This document shows, piece by piece, positions 47,501 through 61,300 of a DNA stretch of 64,000 nucleotides. The position numbers and the translations under genes are program-made. Numbering within the stretch: the first letter of the stretch is position 1; each line of letters begins with the position of its first letter. The stretch covers positions 74,723,609 to 74,787,608 of the forward strand of contig CM075853.1 of the NCBI GenBank assembly GCA_037975125.1, given 5' to 3'. The notes under the pieces were generated by a model. That model had not been told where the DNA came from. It saw nothing but the letters and a program-made list of their open reading frames with translations, and did not search any database. Origin of the DNA: Latrodectus hesperus (lineage: Eukaryota; Arthropoda; Arachnida; Araneae; Theridiidae).

Positions 47501-50500
47501 TGGATAATAAAAGGTTTTTAGCCATAATGAGAAATGCTTAAATGAGAAATTTGCTATTTAATAGATTCAAGAAATTTATTTGACAATTTCAAAGATGAAT
47601 GTTACACACTTTTGAAGGGATTTTCTAAATTCAGTTATTGTAAACTTTGACAAAAATTGCGATACAATAAATAGAAGTTTAACATAACAAACTCTGAATA
47701 ATTGATGCTCTAACTAGTAATATTCAATGCCACAAGAAAAATCTTGTACCAATTCATTAAATTTCAAAACTTCTTGAGCATAAAATTCCAAAACAGTTTT
47801 GTATAAATATGCGCTTTAATTATCAAATAATAATCCATGTAATTGACTAGGATCATTAAAACGTCAAAGTTCTGTTCTGAATCAGAATTTTTTTTAAATT
47901 TAGCCTCTTTATTTAGCATATTATAATTTTTTTCACATTTTGTATTTTAAGATACGTAGTTTATTATTAACATAAAAAATGTTTTTGTAAAAATGAATAC
48001 GAATACTGGAGAAATCTTAATATCATATATTATTTTATTTACTTAGAGTTCATATTTATTTCGCACAAATATTTTATACATTATATTATGCAAACATTTA
48101 TAAATTAGCTTCTTATATCAAAAAACACTAAGCAAAATTTTAATTAAATAGTATAATCCATATTATCTACAGTTTTAGAAATATGAGATTCAACGAAATT
48201 AACTGCTTATTGCCTTTTAAAAAACGTTAACCTTTAAATTTAATTAAAACCTTAAAATTTAATTGAAAAACCTTCGTTAAACTTTAATTTATGTATGGTA
48301 TTGAAAAGAAGTACAGAAATAGATTATCTCAAATTAATATCAGTTTTTTTAGTTTTAGTTTGTATGTAATTATAATTTTATTTACAATAACAAAATTTGG
48401 ATTTTTGTACACTACGGATTATGAATTTGGATTTCTTAAAAATGAGTTCCAAATATTGTTTTTAGAGGTCATTTTGATACTAAATGCAAATACAGTAATA
48501 TATACAATAAATGAATCAATATCAAAATTTTCCAGAGGATTTTTTAAAAATGCAAAATAACATTAAATGTTACTATGCATGACATTCAATATGATAGTAT
48601 TTATGATATTCTAATAATTGCATGAGTTGCACAACATTTACAATTAAATTTTTAAAGCGATAGAAACGATTAGTTTTATGTGTAACATTATTTGATCATT
48701 TAACCACTGCGATTTGAGAATACGTCATAGATAATAACACTATTAAGAAATCCCATAGCTTTAAGTCTGTAAGTGAGGTTGGCTTACATGATTATACAAT
48801 AAAAAACATGTTTGTCAAATGTAATTATTGGTGAAACTATGCTATTACGAAGTTACTAATTATGTAGATTACATGTTACATTGAAGAATAGCTCACTCAA
48901 CCAATTTGTAAACTTCATTAGTAAAAGAAAAAACCTTTATAATAAAGGACAAAATGTCACTCCTCTTCGTAGCTTTTGGAGAATGAAGATATTTCTGCAG
49001 AGATGCATGTGAATAAATCACAACCAAAAATGGCAATTACTAATACTAATGGCAATTACTAATTACTAATACTAGTGTTCAAATTAAGATATACTTCGTC
49101 AGTTCATAGTATGTACATGATCATGCATTATCCACTTTCTTGCATATTAATAATGTCGATAAAAAGTTATTTTTAATTAGAATCTCTAAAATAATTTTTT
49201 ATACCTTGAATAGACAGCTTCAAAATACTCTGAATAGATGGCTTTTACATGCACGAAATTAAAATTTTTATACAGTACACATGCTATTTGGACTAAATTG
49301 AATGAGTTATTTTTATCATTTGATCTCTCTTTATATTTCTTGTCTCTAAATCAGCAATTCCTTATTATCCCTTTCTCACCCAAGTTTTCAAAGGCATACC
49401 CATTAAATAAAAATTTTTTAATTTGTTAAGATTTTATGTTTTTTAAATTTTCCAGTAGTTCTGTAAATTAATCTTCAAAATTTATTCCTTTAAAAATTTG
49501 TTATTACTGTTCTTTATTCTTTGTGATGAAGTGCAATTCAATGGTTAAATATTTTTAAATTCAGAAACATATAACTCGATGATAATGTTAAACATTTTTT
49601 GTGTTAGTTATCAATTTTCCGTCTCTTTATACGTCTTAACTATTTTCTTATATTTATGTAGGATTAATCTAATTTCAATTTTAATGAACGAATTGTAAAA
49701 AAAAATCTTTCAATTATACAGATGCATAAATATATAAATAAAGAAAACAACTTTCCAAATACTGATGTTAATGAAACTTTTTATCCATGTAATTTGAAAA
49801 AATGACTAATTGCCGGTTTTTTTAAAAAGCATAATCTTTTTTTTAACTATTATGTTATAAATGCGTTTTACAAAAGTTGGTTCAAATATGGCTATAAAAG
49901 ATCAGATAATTAGAATAAAATATCTTTTTGAAAATATCACGTACCTTATTAATTGAAATGAAATGTTTAAGGAAAAAACCTTTTTTACGATGGGCATTTA
50001 AATTATTAGGTAAATGAATAAGAATATTAAAGTTTTAATTAATATCAAATCCAATTTATTAACTATTTACAGAAAATTCTTTAAAAAGCATGTCTTTGAA
50101 AATATGTTAATTACATCAATGTCCGTAATGTAACTCACGGTCATTATTATTATCATTAAATTGAGATTCATGTGACTATTCTACAAGAAATTTCGTTTAA
50201 TAATATTTTAAATATAAAATAAAGTAATAGAATATATAAAGAGTTACAATATGAAAAATAATTGGTATATATTGCTGACCACTAAATTCACTGAAAGGTG
50301 ACAGTGCTCACGTGTGAAATTTTCATGACAGTGGACCGAATAGGAAAGGATTTGGTGCGTACCAAGAGTTAAAACGCATATACCATTCCTCCTCATCTGG
50401 CTAGTATAAAAATGCTAAATGGAGTCTATTAGTTATAACTGTAATTTTGATGTCAGTCTACATTTTTAAGTCCAAGTCAGGAAGTACAGGATGATGCTAG

Positions 50501-51563
50501 AATTTTCAAATGTATAGCTGCCTAACGCATTCATGTAAAATACTTGAAAACAATTCAGTTATAAAACAGGCAAACAATTAAATCAATAAAATAAATAATT
50601 CTATCTCAGCAAATAATTTATGCACCCAAATTTTACGGTCAAGGCTATGTTTTTGTGGGTTCTTATGTTTAGTTATATGGTTTTCTGAATTCTTGTGTGT
50701 ATAATTAAAGATTAAAACATTTATAAAGTTTCAACGAACAAAAGAACTACCAAAAGAACTACCTAAACTGTGAAGTGAAAAATATAACTCTATATTAATA
50801 AATATGAAGAATAAGTTTCTATCTTTTAAGGCTTGAATCTTTTTCATTAAAGTATTCTTGTTTGTAAGTTAAGAAAGCTAGGTTTATGTTTTACTTTATT
50901 TTTCCAATCAAATTATTGAAAAAAAAATATGTGTGTGTTTTTGATTTCCAGATTTAAAAAAATACTTAATTCTCATATCTCTCCTTTATTATTCTATAAA
51001 CTTATAATACATGGATTCAATGATTTCTAACTATTATTCAAAAATTAAATGTATATTTTAATATATATTTCTATTTCTCGTTAACTAGATATGTATATTA
51101 ATATACAGGGATTTTAACATAAACGCATTTTAAAAATTAATATGGATATGAATTTTGAAGGACTCTCAAATTAATTTTTTATTCTTAAAACATCTAAAAT
51201 TATACAACTTTTTCATATCCAAACCGGACTAGTATTTTATGATTAAATGTAATATTGAAATGTATGTTTACATGTTGAATTGTTTTCTAGAAGTATTTTG
51301 GCATATCATCACATGTTGATACACTCCAAGTATGAGTGATATGAAAGATTCTAATCTTCTTTATTAATTTTGAAAATATTTAGTTAATAATTTCAATTCC
51401 AAAAACTATAAAAAAGCTAAAAAAACGTTTAAATAAAAAACTATGGATATTCAAGTATTTGTATTAATTTTATTTCTCAATTAAACTTGCAGAATTCCAC
51501 GCTTTTTATGCAAATCTGGTGCTTATTGAAAATTTATTCAGTTTTTCATCAGTACGTGTTTTT

Positions 51564-51608
51564 GATACAATCTTGATTACGTGATTATCAAATCACGTAA
51601 ACTGTATC
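51564..51608. repeat. Nested inverted repeat
   Basis: Perfect inner arms TTACGTGATT (51577-51586) and AATCACGTAA (51591-51600) with a 4-nt loop, enclosed by GATACA (51564-51569) and TGTATC (51603-51608). Confidence 0.85.
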
Positions 51609-54600
51609 GAATCCCGTGATAACTTTAACTATTAGAACGAATCTACGTTTCAAGATGCCTCACTTTTTCAAAGTCAGTAAAAAAAATCAGTGTCGGCATT
51701 TGTATTTTTAGAATTATTTCTAAATGGGTTTGATAACAAATTATTAAAAATTTCAAAAAATTTTAACAGCTATATTTATATAAATATAAGTCATTCGCTA
51801 TGTATTTACAGAATGTGATTACTGTTCATTTATTTCCAATAAAATTTAGTCTTTTTATTTTACAAATAGCAATAATATTTTTCAGTTACAAATTCAATCT
51901 ATATAGAATATTTTCTCCTCTTATTTCGTAAACTGTCATTGTATTCTATCTGGTACGATGTTCGTTAATTAACTTTTAAAATAGAATTTTTTCTTACCGT
52001 TGGTTAATCATCAGGTGGGATTTCAATCCTTGATTTGTCATTTTGGATTGTTTCAACAAACGTTTTCATAGTTTCCAAGCAGTGATTTAGAGAGGTCAGG
52101 TATATCTTTTGTAGCTTAATTTCTAAAGTTTCTTCTGTTATTATTCGTTATTGCTTCTTTTACCTGAATAGTTGAATGTAAAGTTAAATTGGAATTGGAA
52201 ACAGAAAATTTCCTGTAAAAGCATTTTAGATTTTGAGTTTAGTAAAATATTTTTGGATTAATTTTATTGTTTTGATGATTAGAATTGACTCTTCATTTGT
52301 ATTGAAATGCTTTAATTTATTTCATTAATTTCATTTCTTATCACAGTATTTTAATCTTTTCTGCGGAAAAATGCTTCTTTTTGAGAGTTCAATTTCCAGG
52401 TAATAATTTTCACATAATTTTATAGTTTTGGGTAAAATAAACATTTTGTGTATCTGTAAAATTATAGTATATGAAAATTCTCTTCATTTTAATATTTTTT
52501 CGATTTTCTGAAATAAGAAAGTAATTTTGGTGAAAGATTGATAAAGTATTATTATGATATTAAGCAATTTAAAAAATAATTTTTAAAATCATAATAGAAT
52601 AAAATGTTCAATAAAGGTAAATCAAACCTTCATTGAAATTATTTTGCTAAGTATAATAAATAAATATATTACGAGTTATCAAATACATTTATTGAACTTA
52701 CCTCATTTCCTAGCAAACCAAATGTTTTGATGAAAGTTTCATAGATTCATCTTTTTTGATTTTCTTATCAGTTAAAATAATAAAAACAGTTCTTTAAGCT
52801 ATGTCTTTGCCTTCATATCTCCATAGTATGATTAATTAAAAAAAATAAAATGCACATCAACATTAACTTACTAAATAAAAGATTTAACCCAACATTTTTC
52901 GTAAAGAATGTTTTAACAATGACGTTAAATTCAAATAAAATATTAAAATTAAAACAATTTGGTTTAATTCGAATGATCTAAATTTGAAAGAAAAAAATGA
53001 TTTGACAAAAAAATCCCATAGATTTTAATGCAAAAATTTTTAACCACCTTCGTTTAATGATAACAAATATTATATTCTGAAATCTACATGAACTGAAATA
53101 TTATTTAAATTTTTTATTATATAAATATCTGCATTCAATTCATAATTTAATTCCTTTTATTGAAAAGTTGGTTTTATCAGTCAACTATAGTAGCTCATGC
53201 TTAGAATTATTTGAAAGTATTCTATATCAAGTGTATATTTTTTTAATTTTTAGCATTTTTTTAAATTTCAAAATTATGATATTTTATTTATATGATTGAG
53301 AGTTGAAACTGGATTTATAAATCAGAAATTAATGTAGGCTTCCTGATCTGTTTTTCTCATAAAAGTTAAAGATATTTAAATTGAAATTGCTTCTGTATTT
53401 ACACAAATAACCTTTCTAGTTCCTTCTTAATGTTATCATTACTATCTTTATTTTTCAATCATTCTCTACCCTTATTTGATTTCTCCCTTTTATGGTTGAT
53501 TTCTTTTTCAATATTTGTAATAAAGAAGTATGAAATATGTGAAGAGAAACAGAAATTTCTGTGAAATGATCAAAGAGAAATTTTGAAGTTCCTTTTAGCT
53601 TATGCAAAATAATCTTCCTTTTAATGCATATTTTTAAATAAAAGATGTAAATAATGTAAGAAAGCTTTTACTTATAATTTTTGTTAAATTTAATGTTGTT
53701 GCTTAATTTTCGAAATATATACATTAATTTCAAATACACTTAAAAATATTTTCATAGTTAAAAGAGAGTGTTTTATTATAAAATTTCTCTTATTATAATA
53801 TTATAAATGATGATTAATTTGAACATTTTTTATGAATTAGTAAACAAGATATGTTTTGGTAAACATGACATGATATTGTAATTTCATATAAGTAAAAAGT
53901 AATATGTTGAGAAGATTGTTATATTATAATAATATAATATCAAGTGTTTAATGATTGTTTGCTATTAAATAATTAAATGTTAAGTAAGTCTTTTTACTAT
54001 TCTATGCTATAAAAAATATATTTTAGACGCAATATGTCATATAAGTCATTGATTGCAGTGAAATGCGCACTTATAAAAAAATCATTTTTGAAATCTGTTC
54101 TAAATGGCCTATAGAAAAATGATTGGTTAAATAGAAGATTTAAAAATATTTTCTGACAAAATTTAATAAAATTTAAAGATAACAAAAGATATGAAATGAA
54201 ATAAAAATTAAAAATAAAGTAAATGACATGATAAAATCATTTGAAATGATACATCTTATACGTCTGAAATATAGCAGCCAAAAGTTTATCTAAAACATTT
54301 GAGACATAGTCGAAATAGAATTTTAATTTCAATTTACAAAATTTTGGCTGATTATTTTATTAAATTTTTTTAACATACATTACAAGTATAAAATAATAAA
54401 AAAATATCAAAGATTTCATTTAGAAAGTTAAGTATAGGTAAATTCTATACTGGAAAAGTATCAATTTTGTGAAAATATTTAATCTTGTTTTAATTAAATG
54501 TTTTCATAATATTTACATTTCACGTTTTCATAATAATACGAAATCAGTATTATGTAATTATCTCTGATAACAAATTTGTGAAAAAATTTAAGATTTTTCC

Positions 54601-54976
54601 TATACTTTAAATTTTTTTAAAAGTCTCTTAACATTAGTTTTTAGCAGAGACTCTTTGTTTCTTCTAAAAATAGTGTATGTCTATTTTTAGAAAGAACAAC
54701 GAATCTCCGCATGAATATAATTTATAAATAAAGTTTTGCTATACATAAAGTTTGTTTTTCATAGTATATGTTGAATTTTTTATATTATTTTATGAAGGTA
54801 AAACTTCTGTTTCATACCTTAAATTTGAAATATTTTTAAACTGTAAAAAGTAAAAATTATTTCAATTGAAACTTTATCAAAAGTGTTTCTTTATCTGTTA
54901 TTATGAAAAAAGTATATCATCATCAAAATAAAAATCAAATTGTATTTTTGTACTATATATAGTATTTTTTATATCA

Positions 54977-55066
54977 ACATTAGATATATTCAGGTATAAA
55001 AACATCCAGTACATACATTAGATATATTCAAGTATAAAAATAAAATTTTTATACTTGAATATATCT
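54977..55066. repeat. Direct repeat plus perfect 22-bp inverted repeat
   Basis: acattagatatattca(a/g)gtataaaaa occurs at about 54977-55002 and again from 55016. The second copy is the left arm (55020-55041) of a perfect 22-bp inverted repeat whose right arm is 55045-55066, with a 3-nt loop. Three related copies, two direct and one inverted, within 90 bp point to replication template switching. Confidence 0.93.
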
Positions 55067-55598
55067 GTATCCATTAAAATAGTAGGAGGGTAATATAGAG
55101 AGTACAGTTGAAACTATTTGGATATGAATTGAATTGAATAAATAGAGTTATTTAATGGGTATTATTTTTATTCGCTTGCACAATTTTAATATACTCGCCT
55201 GACTGGAACTTACACATTAATGAATAAACTAATAAAATCTCAAATAACTAAGCATTATTACTGGCGGGCATACCTTACTTCCATTTTAAGTGAGATGTCG
55301 TGATTCGCTCTTGAATTTGTGTCAGACATTAGTGAACTATTAGCTTTTAAAAGGAATACATTTACTGTGGTCAGTATTATGGGAAATGTGACATCTTTTT
55401 GCATAAAATAAAATTAATTCACTTGAGTAAACAATTTCACTTGAGAAAAATTATACTTCATCCCAATCAAGATTTAAGTGATAATTGAAGTTTTTTAAAT
55501 TAATTTTTGGCATGTATGCCAATGTTGACCCGATAAAGAAACACAGTGTAAGAGAAAGGAACATTCTAGCAAGAACTAGGATTTGAATAACAGAACTG

Positions 55599-55744
<146 letters not shown>

Positions 55745-55889
55745 TTATAAGATAAAACATGAAGAAAAGTATAAAATTGGAAAGATACTAAAGTATATCT
55801 GGCAATATTTCTTCATTCTAATTTCAAATTTACTTTTGGCAACTTCCTACTATTCTCATATATAAATTCAATCTAATTTACTGGCTTTT

Positions 55890-56045
55890 GTATTTTGTAT
55901 TTTCTACTGTATGTATTTTTTTACTTTATGTATTTTTCTACTATTGTGATTATTTTTCTACTAATGTGAGTATTTTCATCTATAGTGAGTATTTTTATTC
56001 TTCTGCATATATATTTATCATTTCTACATATATATTTAGTCTATT
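55890..56045. repeat. Degenerate tandem repeat, about 22-bp units
   Basis: Variants of gtatttttctactattgtga recur about six times and fade into tatatatttatcatttctaca. Confidence 0.75.
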
Positions 56046-56068
56046 TTTTAATTAAGTTCTTTTAATAC

Positions 56069-56140
56069 GAACACTCTTCGGGGGAATTGCTCGAAGATTT
56101 TTAGACATTTGTCCTTCGAGCATGTCAGAAAAGAGTGTTC
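56069..56140. other. Nested two-stem hairpin, GC-richer
   Basis: GAACACTCTT (56069-56078) pairs perfectly with AAGAGTGTTC (56131-56140). Inside it TGCTCGAAG (56088-56096) pairs perfectly with CTTCGAGCA (56114-56122). The internal loop is 9 nt on the left and 8 nt on the right; the apical loop is 17 nt. Two separate perfect stems in register are unlikely by chance and suggest a structured RNA or part of a mobile element end. Confidence 0.8.
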
Positions 56141-56154
56141 ATTTTTGCATAGCT

Positions 56155-56192
56155 GACCATCTCCCTCCTGATGAAGACATGGTCCCTATGCC
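56155..56192 (+). other. CTGATGA motif with stem-II-like hairpin (possible decayed hammerhead)
   Basis: CTGATGA (56168-56174) is followed by GACAT-x7-ATGCC (56176-56192), which would pair with one mismatch. This order resembles the 5' half of hammerhead ribozyme cores carried by Penelope-like elements (CUGAUGA, stem II, GAAA). The GAAA expected next is absent (TTCTTG here), so if it was a ribozyme it is broken. The motif alone is short and may be chance. Confidence 0.25.
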
Positions 56193-56366
56193 TTCTTGTC
56201 TTTTGCTTCATATACTTTAGTATCTTTCCTTATCTTATTTATATAGGCAAATCTTTCTTTAGCTGCTTTTGCGCTGGCTAGATTTCCTATTATGCATTAT
56301 AGTTACAACATTATATTTTTAGCATTGTATTTATTACTTTATATTCATATATGTATTTTCTTTATA

Positions 56367-56495
<129 letters not shown>

Positions 56496-58300
56496 TTTGA
56501 ATTATCTGTTGTGGGCATTTATCATTATCTATTAATGGCAGCAAGCGTTGTATTTTCAGCCCAAATCTCTCTGGAACTATACAAATAATTTTCGTCGAAG
56601 CAAATTAGACTTTCTGCAATATTGGAAATAAGTTTTAAGAAAAACGTATTAAATATCTTTGATTAAATAGAATAGTTGAAAAATGCTTCATTTCTCATAA
56701 AATAACATGAGGGATATGATTAAATGAATATAATTTTTACTATGTCATATTTTAATAATATTGCACTTCACACACATGCCATCAATTTCTTTTTATGCTA
56801 TCAATTTCAAATTTAGCGAATTGGTTACAATATAAAGAACATGTTTTTCAATTTTTTTTTCAAAACTGACTTATATACTCAGGAAAATATATGTTCAAAA
56901 TCAATTGCATATCACAAACTGATTTAAAGTAGGAAATTTGTACGTTGGTTGCATAAATATACTTTTAACTTATTTAACCCTTTAATGTTAAAAATGGTCA
57001 GTCTTTCCATTTGGAATAAATCATGAGAGTAATTTGCAGTGTACATTAAAAATAATAAAAATCTGCCTTACAAAGGAACATTTTGCGTAACTTCAAGATA
57101 ACTGAAGTATATCATTTGTATAACATGAACGTGAATTTATCATTATTTAATTTTGTGAATACTTAGGAATTTTTTTAAGCAATACAAATTAATTGAAACA
57201 AAATTTGTTGGCAGATAGATTTCTAGTTATTTCATTTATACAAAATATATTTTTAATTTTTTATAAATTAAATGTAATATATATTATAATTTGAAAATAA
57301 AACATTATAACTTCAAAAAATTAAATTTTTCTTTCTTTTATATGAGATCTAAAGTAGTAAATCTTGTTATTGCTTGTCCTATAATTACGACTTTTACTTT
57401 TCTTAAAACTTTTAATTAATATCAATCATACATATATTAGTGAACATTAAAAAATAACTGATTTTATTAAGCTTGGTTCACATAAAAAAGTTAAAAATTT
57501 TGTTGACCGAATATATTGTATTTATAAGTATGAAGGTATTGTATACTTTATTTTTCAGAATAAATATATTATTTCCATTCCAAAAAATTATATTTCATTT
57601 GTGTATTTTAAACATAATTTGCATTAACAACATTGCATAATTATTTTAAATGAAATGTTTATTAAAGGTTGATGAAAAAAGAAAAAACTTCTATAAACTA
57701 GTAAAGACTAGTTTAAACTAATAAAAACTATATTATAAAAAATATAAACTCTAATATAAAATTTCTTTTGATTTTATGAATAAATTATGCAATTCTTCGT
57801 TTACTAATTCTTGCGAACAAATACCAAAGCACAATTGTATACTCTTCAAGCATTAATTAAAAGAAACCAAAGGAAATGGTGATCTATATTTAAAGTCATT
57901 TTGCCTCGTTCATTACTTTGTGACAAATTTAAACTAAATTCTTGAACACAATTTTGAAATAATTAATTGCTTAAAGAGCAACGTTGTTAATTTTGCTTAG
58001 AAAATCTCTAACTTTTGTTAAAATTACCTTAGTAAAGCTGAAATGTAATTTTCAAAAACATTTCCAATTAAAAATGTATTAGATTTTCTGTTTGAAGTGC
58101 ATTGATATACTGTAAAATTCAAACCAGTGTAATTAATGCTTTGTCCATTTTCCAATAAATACTTAATCACTAATAAATGCTATGTGTATTTAAATAGAAT
58201 TTTAATTACAATTGCACTGACTGACACTTACGGACATATTATATATTTCGGAAAACCATGAACTTCTCTGATAAAATCAACTAATTCTGAAATACCTTGA

Positions 58301-58357
58301 ATTGTTTATATACAATTTATAATAAATATGTTTTAATATAAATTGTATATAAACAAT
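58301..58357. repeat. Perfect 20-bp inverted repeat, 17-nt loop
   Basis: attgtttatatacaatttat (58301-58320) and its exact reverse complement at 58338-58357. Confidence 0.96.
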
Positions 58358-61300
58358 ACTTACAAAGTGTGTCTAATTTTTATTAATTTTCAGAATCATT
58401 GTGAACTAGAAATTTTTTTGAAGAAAGAACTTTTAATGTGTCAACATGAAAGCACGCATACATTAAGAAACTATATTTATTTCTGCATGGAAATACATAA
58501 ATTGCTATTATTTTTTATTATAAGTATTATGTTCATTAAATTATTATCTTCATATCAAATTACCACTTTCACATCAAGTTTCCAAAGTATAATCATCATT
58601 CAGCATTTAAAACCTGTATCCAAATAATATTCTAAAAATACGAGTATTTTATTCCTTAAGTGATAACGAAATTTGAATTAATAACTTTTGAATATTTTAA
58701 TTTCTTCATTTATTTTACACACATCTTTGCAATCAGTTATTTCAATTTTAATATTCATATTATCTAAAATTCTTTTATGAAAACAAGTTTAAAATCAAAT
58801 TAAGAAATATAAATCATGGAATGAGTATTTGTAAGAAGTTGTCTTTCATAAATCTATGCACTGATTGAAGAGAATCAGATCCTTCATTCAGTGAACGTAT
58901 ATGAAAAATTTAATGATACTGAAATTTTTAGAATTTGCTCAGAAGAACGAAGTTTAAAATTCTGGGACAGAGTTAAATGACAGCTATGCGTAGCAAAATT
59001 TATAAAAATTTTATTTTCTTCTTTATAAGTAATTTTTTAAAAATATCATCATTGTTTAAATTATAATTGTTGCATTTCACTATATTAAATGCTAACATAT
59101 TTTTATAATTATTAACTCTGATTAATGTTAATCTTTAAACTATAAAGTAATTTTTTCATGTTGGAATCAGGCATTCGATATATTTCTTATAAACTTTAAA
59201 TATAATGTCATGTAAATAAATTCTGATTCTTGCTTCTTCAAGCAATTTATCGTTGCTTTGACTATTTCTTATCTAGTAATTCTAAATAGTTCTTACATAA
59301 AAGCGTTAGTAAATAGCTTTAGGTAATACATGGATTTCATTTAGTATTTTTAGGTGTACCTATGGGCTTTCAATGAAGTTGAATGTGTGACCATGAAGAG
59401 AAATGTAAATGGACAGGTTACATATTAATATTTTTAAAAAGAAATTTTGAATTATGATAATGAATCACACATATTCCCTTACGTCAGAAACTAGACTGTG
59501 TATACATTTTGAAAAACTGATACACAGTATAGAAAAATAATGAGTTTAATTATCTATTTATGTGACATTTTTTATTATATTACAATGTGAAAAATAATGT
59601 TTTGTATACACTACTCTTAAAGGTGCTATTAATATCATATTATCAAAGCTTAATTCTTTTGAAAAGTTTATAATTCAATTAATCATAAACTGAATGTATA
59701 ACACATAATTTATTAATTTAAACAATCATTCCTGAACCTTTCTTTTACCACCTAAGAAGTTAAATGTAATTATAAACAATTAATTGCAGTTTGCTGATAG
59801 TACATCGTTATAATTTTTGCTATTTATTAGTGCTCTATGTTTTCGTTAAATAATTGAATTTATCTATATAAAATATATTGAATGCAGGAAAGAGCTTTTC
59901 TTAGCCATAAATCCTTCGATTGAGTTTCTAGAAATTAATTTTAAAAATTCAATTAAATATTTAGAAAAGCATTTAACTATAAAAATATTGCATTAAAATT
60001 TTTTAATGAATTAGTTATACATTGAACTATAAAACACATTTTTAAACAGACATTTTTATCATGTATTATATAATAAACTATTTGTATTTTTATTTATGTG
60101 AATTTGTAACTTCTACGGGTGTTTTCTCTTTACCCTTTATAAAAATTGAATTCATCTAATTTTGGTCATGTATGAAAATTTATTTAAAGTGTCATTTTGT
60201 TTAATTGAGAAAACAATTGCTGTAATAAGTTTTATAGCATTAAAATTTCTTTAATATTGTTTTGGGCAAAAACTTACTAAGAATCGTGTAAAATGGTTGA
60301 TTTGCAGTTTCTATTCAAAAAATATTTATTGTTATAAAATTTTACTCAGACATTTTTTAAGAACGAATTTTTTTCTACTTTGAAATTTGATTCTATATAT
60401 GAATTATTAAAAAATAATATGGTGATAAGTGATTTTTCATACTTCCAAAGTCAACGAATATAACGAATTTAACATGTATATGCATATGTATTTACATTCA
60501 TATATATATAAACACGAGTTTGTGTGTTTTTAGTAGAAATGGTATATGGTTGTGCATATTTGTCAATATTTTACAAAAAATTGTTTGAAAGAAAGAAATA
60601 ACAATCGCTTATGGCATTTTTCAGTTATAAAGATGAAATTTTTATTAAAAAATGTAAATCTTATATTCCAAATTATTTTTCGGATCGATGAATATTTCGT
60701 TTGATCCATTAAAGGAGTTTTCAACAAAATTAAAAATGAAAAGAGTTTTCTTCTTATTTTCTACATGAATAATTTTCGTTTTTCCTGTGGCTATAAGCCA
60801 ATGGGTGATATTGCATTTGGAACTATATTTTGCTACCGTTTCTACGTTTAATTGCCTCATGTATGTTATGTAATGAAAAATAAATCCATTCGAAATAAAT
60901 ATTAAAATAAGTCTTCTTCTTTTTAATAGTTCATTAAATTAAGAAGTACTACCTAGAAATTAAATATTTATCAAAGAAATTGCAATTTTACACAGATATT
61001 ATTTTACTAAAATATACTGAAACATTATAGTGTAAAACTACTTAAGTGCAAACTTATCATTAAGTAATTATTTTATAAAATTTATTATTCATTTACTGAA
61101 ACGTACAGTTTTTTAATTAACTGATTTCATGAACTGATTCCTCATCGTTTATTTGATTATCATATTTTTACATATGTGAGTAATTAGCTTTAATAGTTCT
61201 AAAAATCTCTTCTCCATGATAAGCAATTTTATCATTCTTCAGTTAAGAATATCTTCAATATTTTTTTTCAAATTTAGCAGATATCCCAATTCAGCATTTA

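Noticed and set aside
48291..48560. 89-codon hydrophobic ORF
   Set aside because: Phe/Ile/Leu-rich as expected of T-rich DNA; no transmembrane protein family recognised and no gene context.
58343..58627. 94-codon ORF
   Set aside because: Starts inside an inverted repeat arm and lacks any domain.
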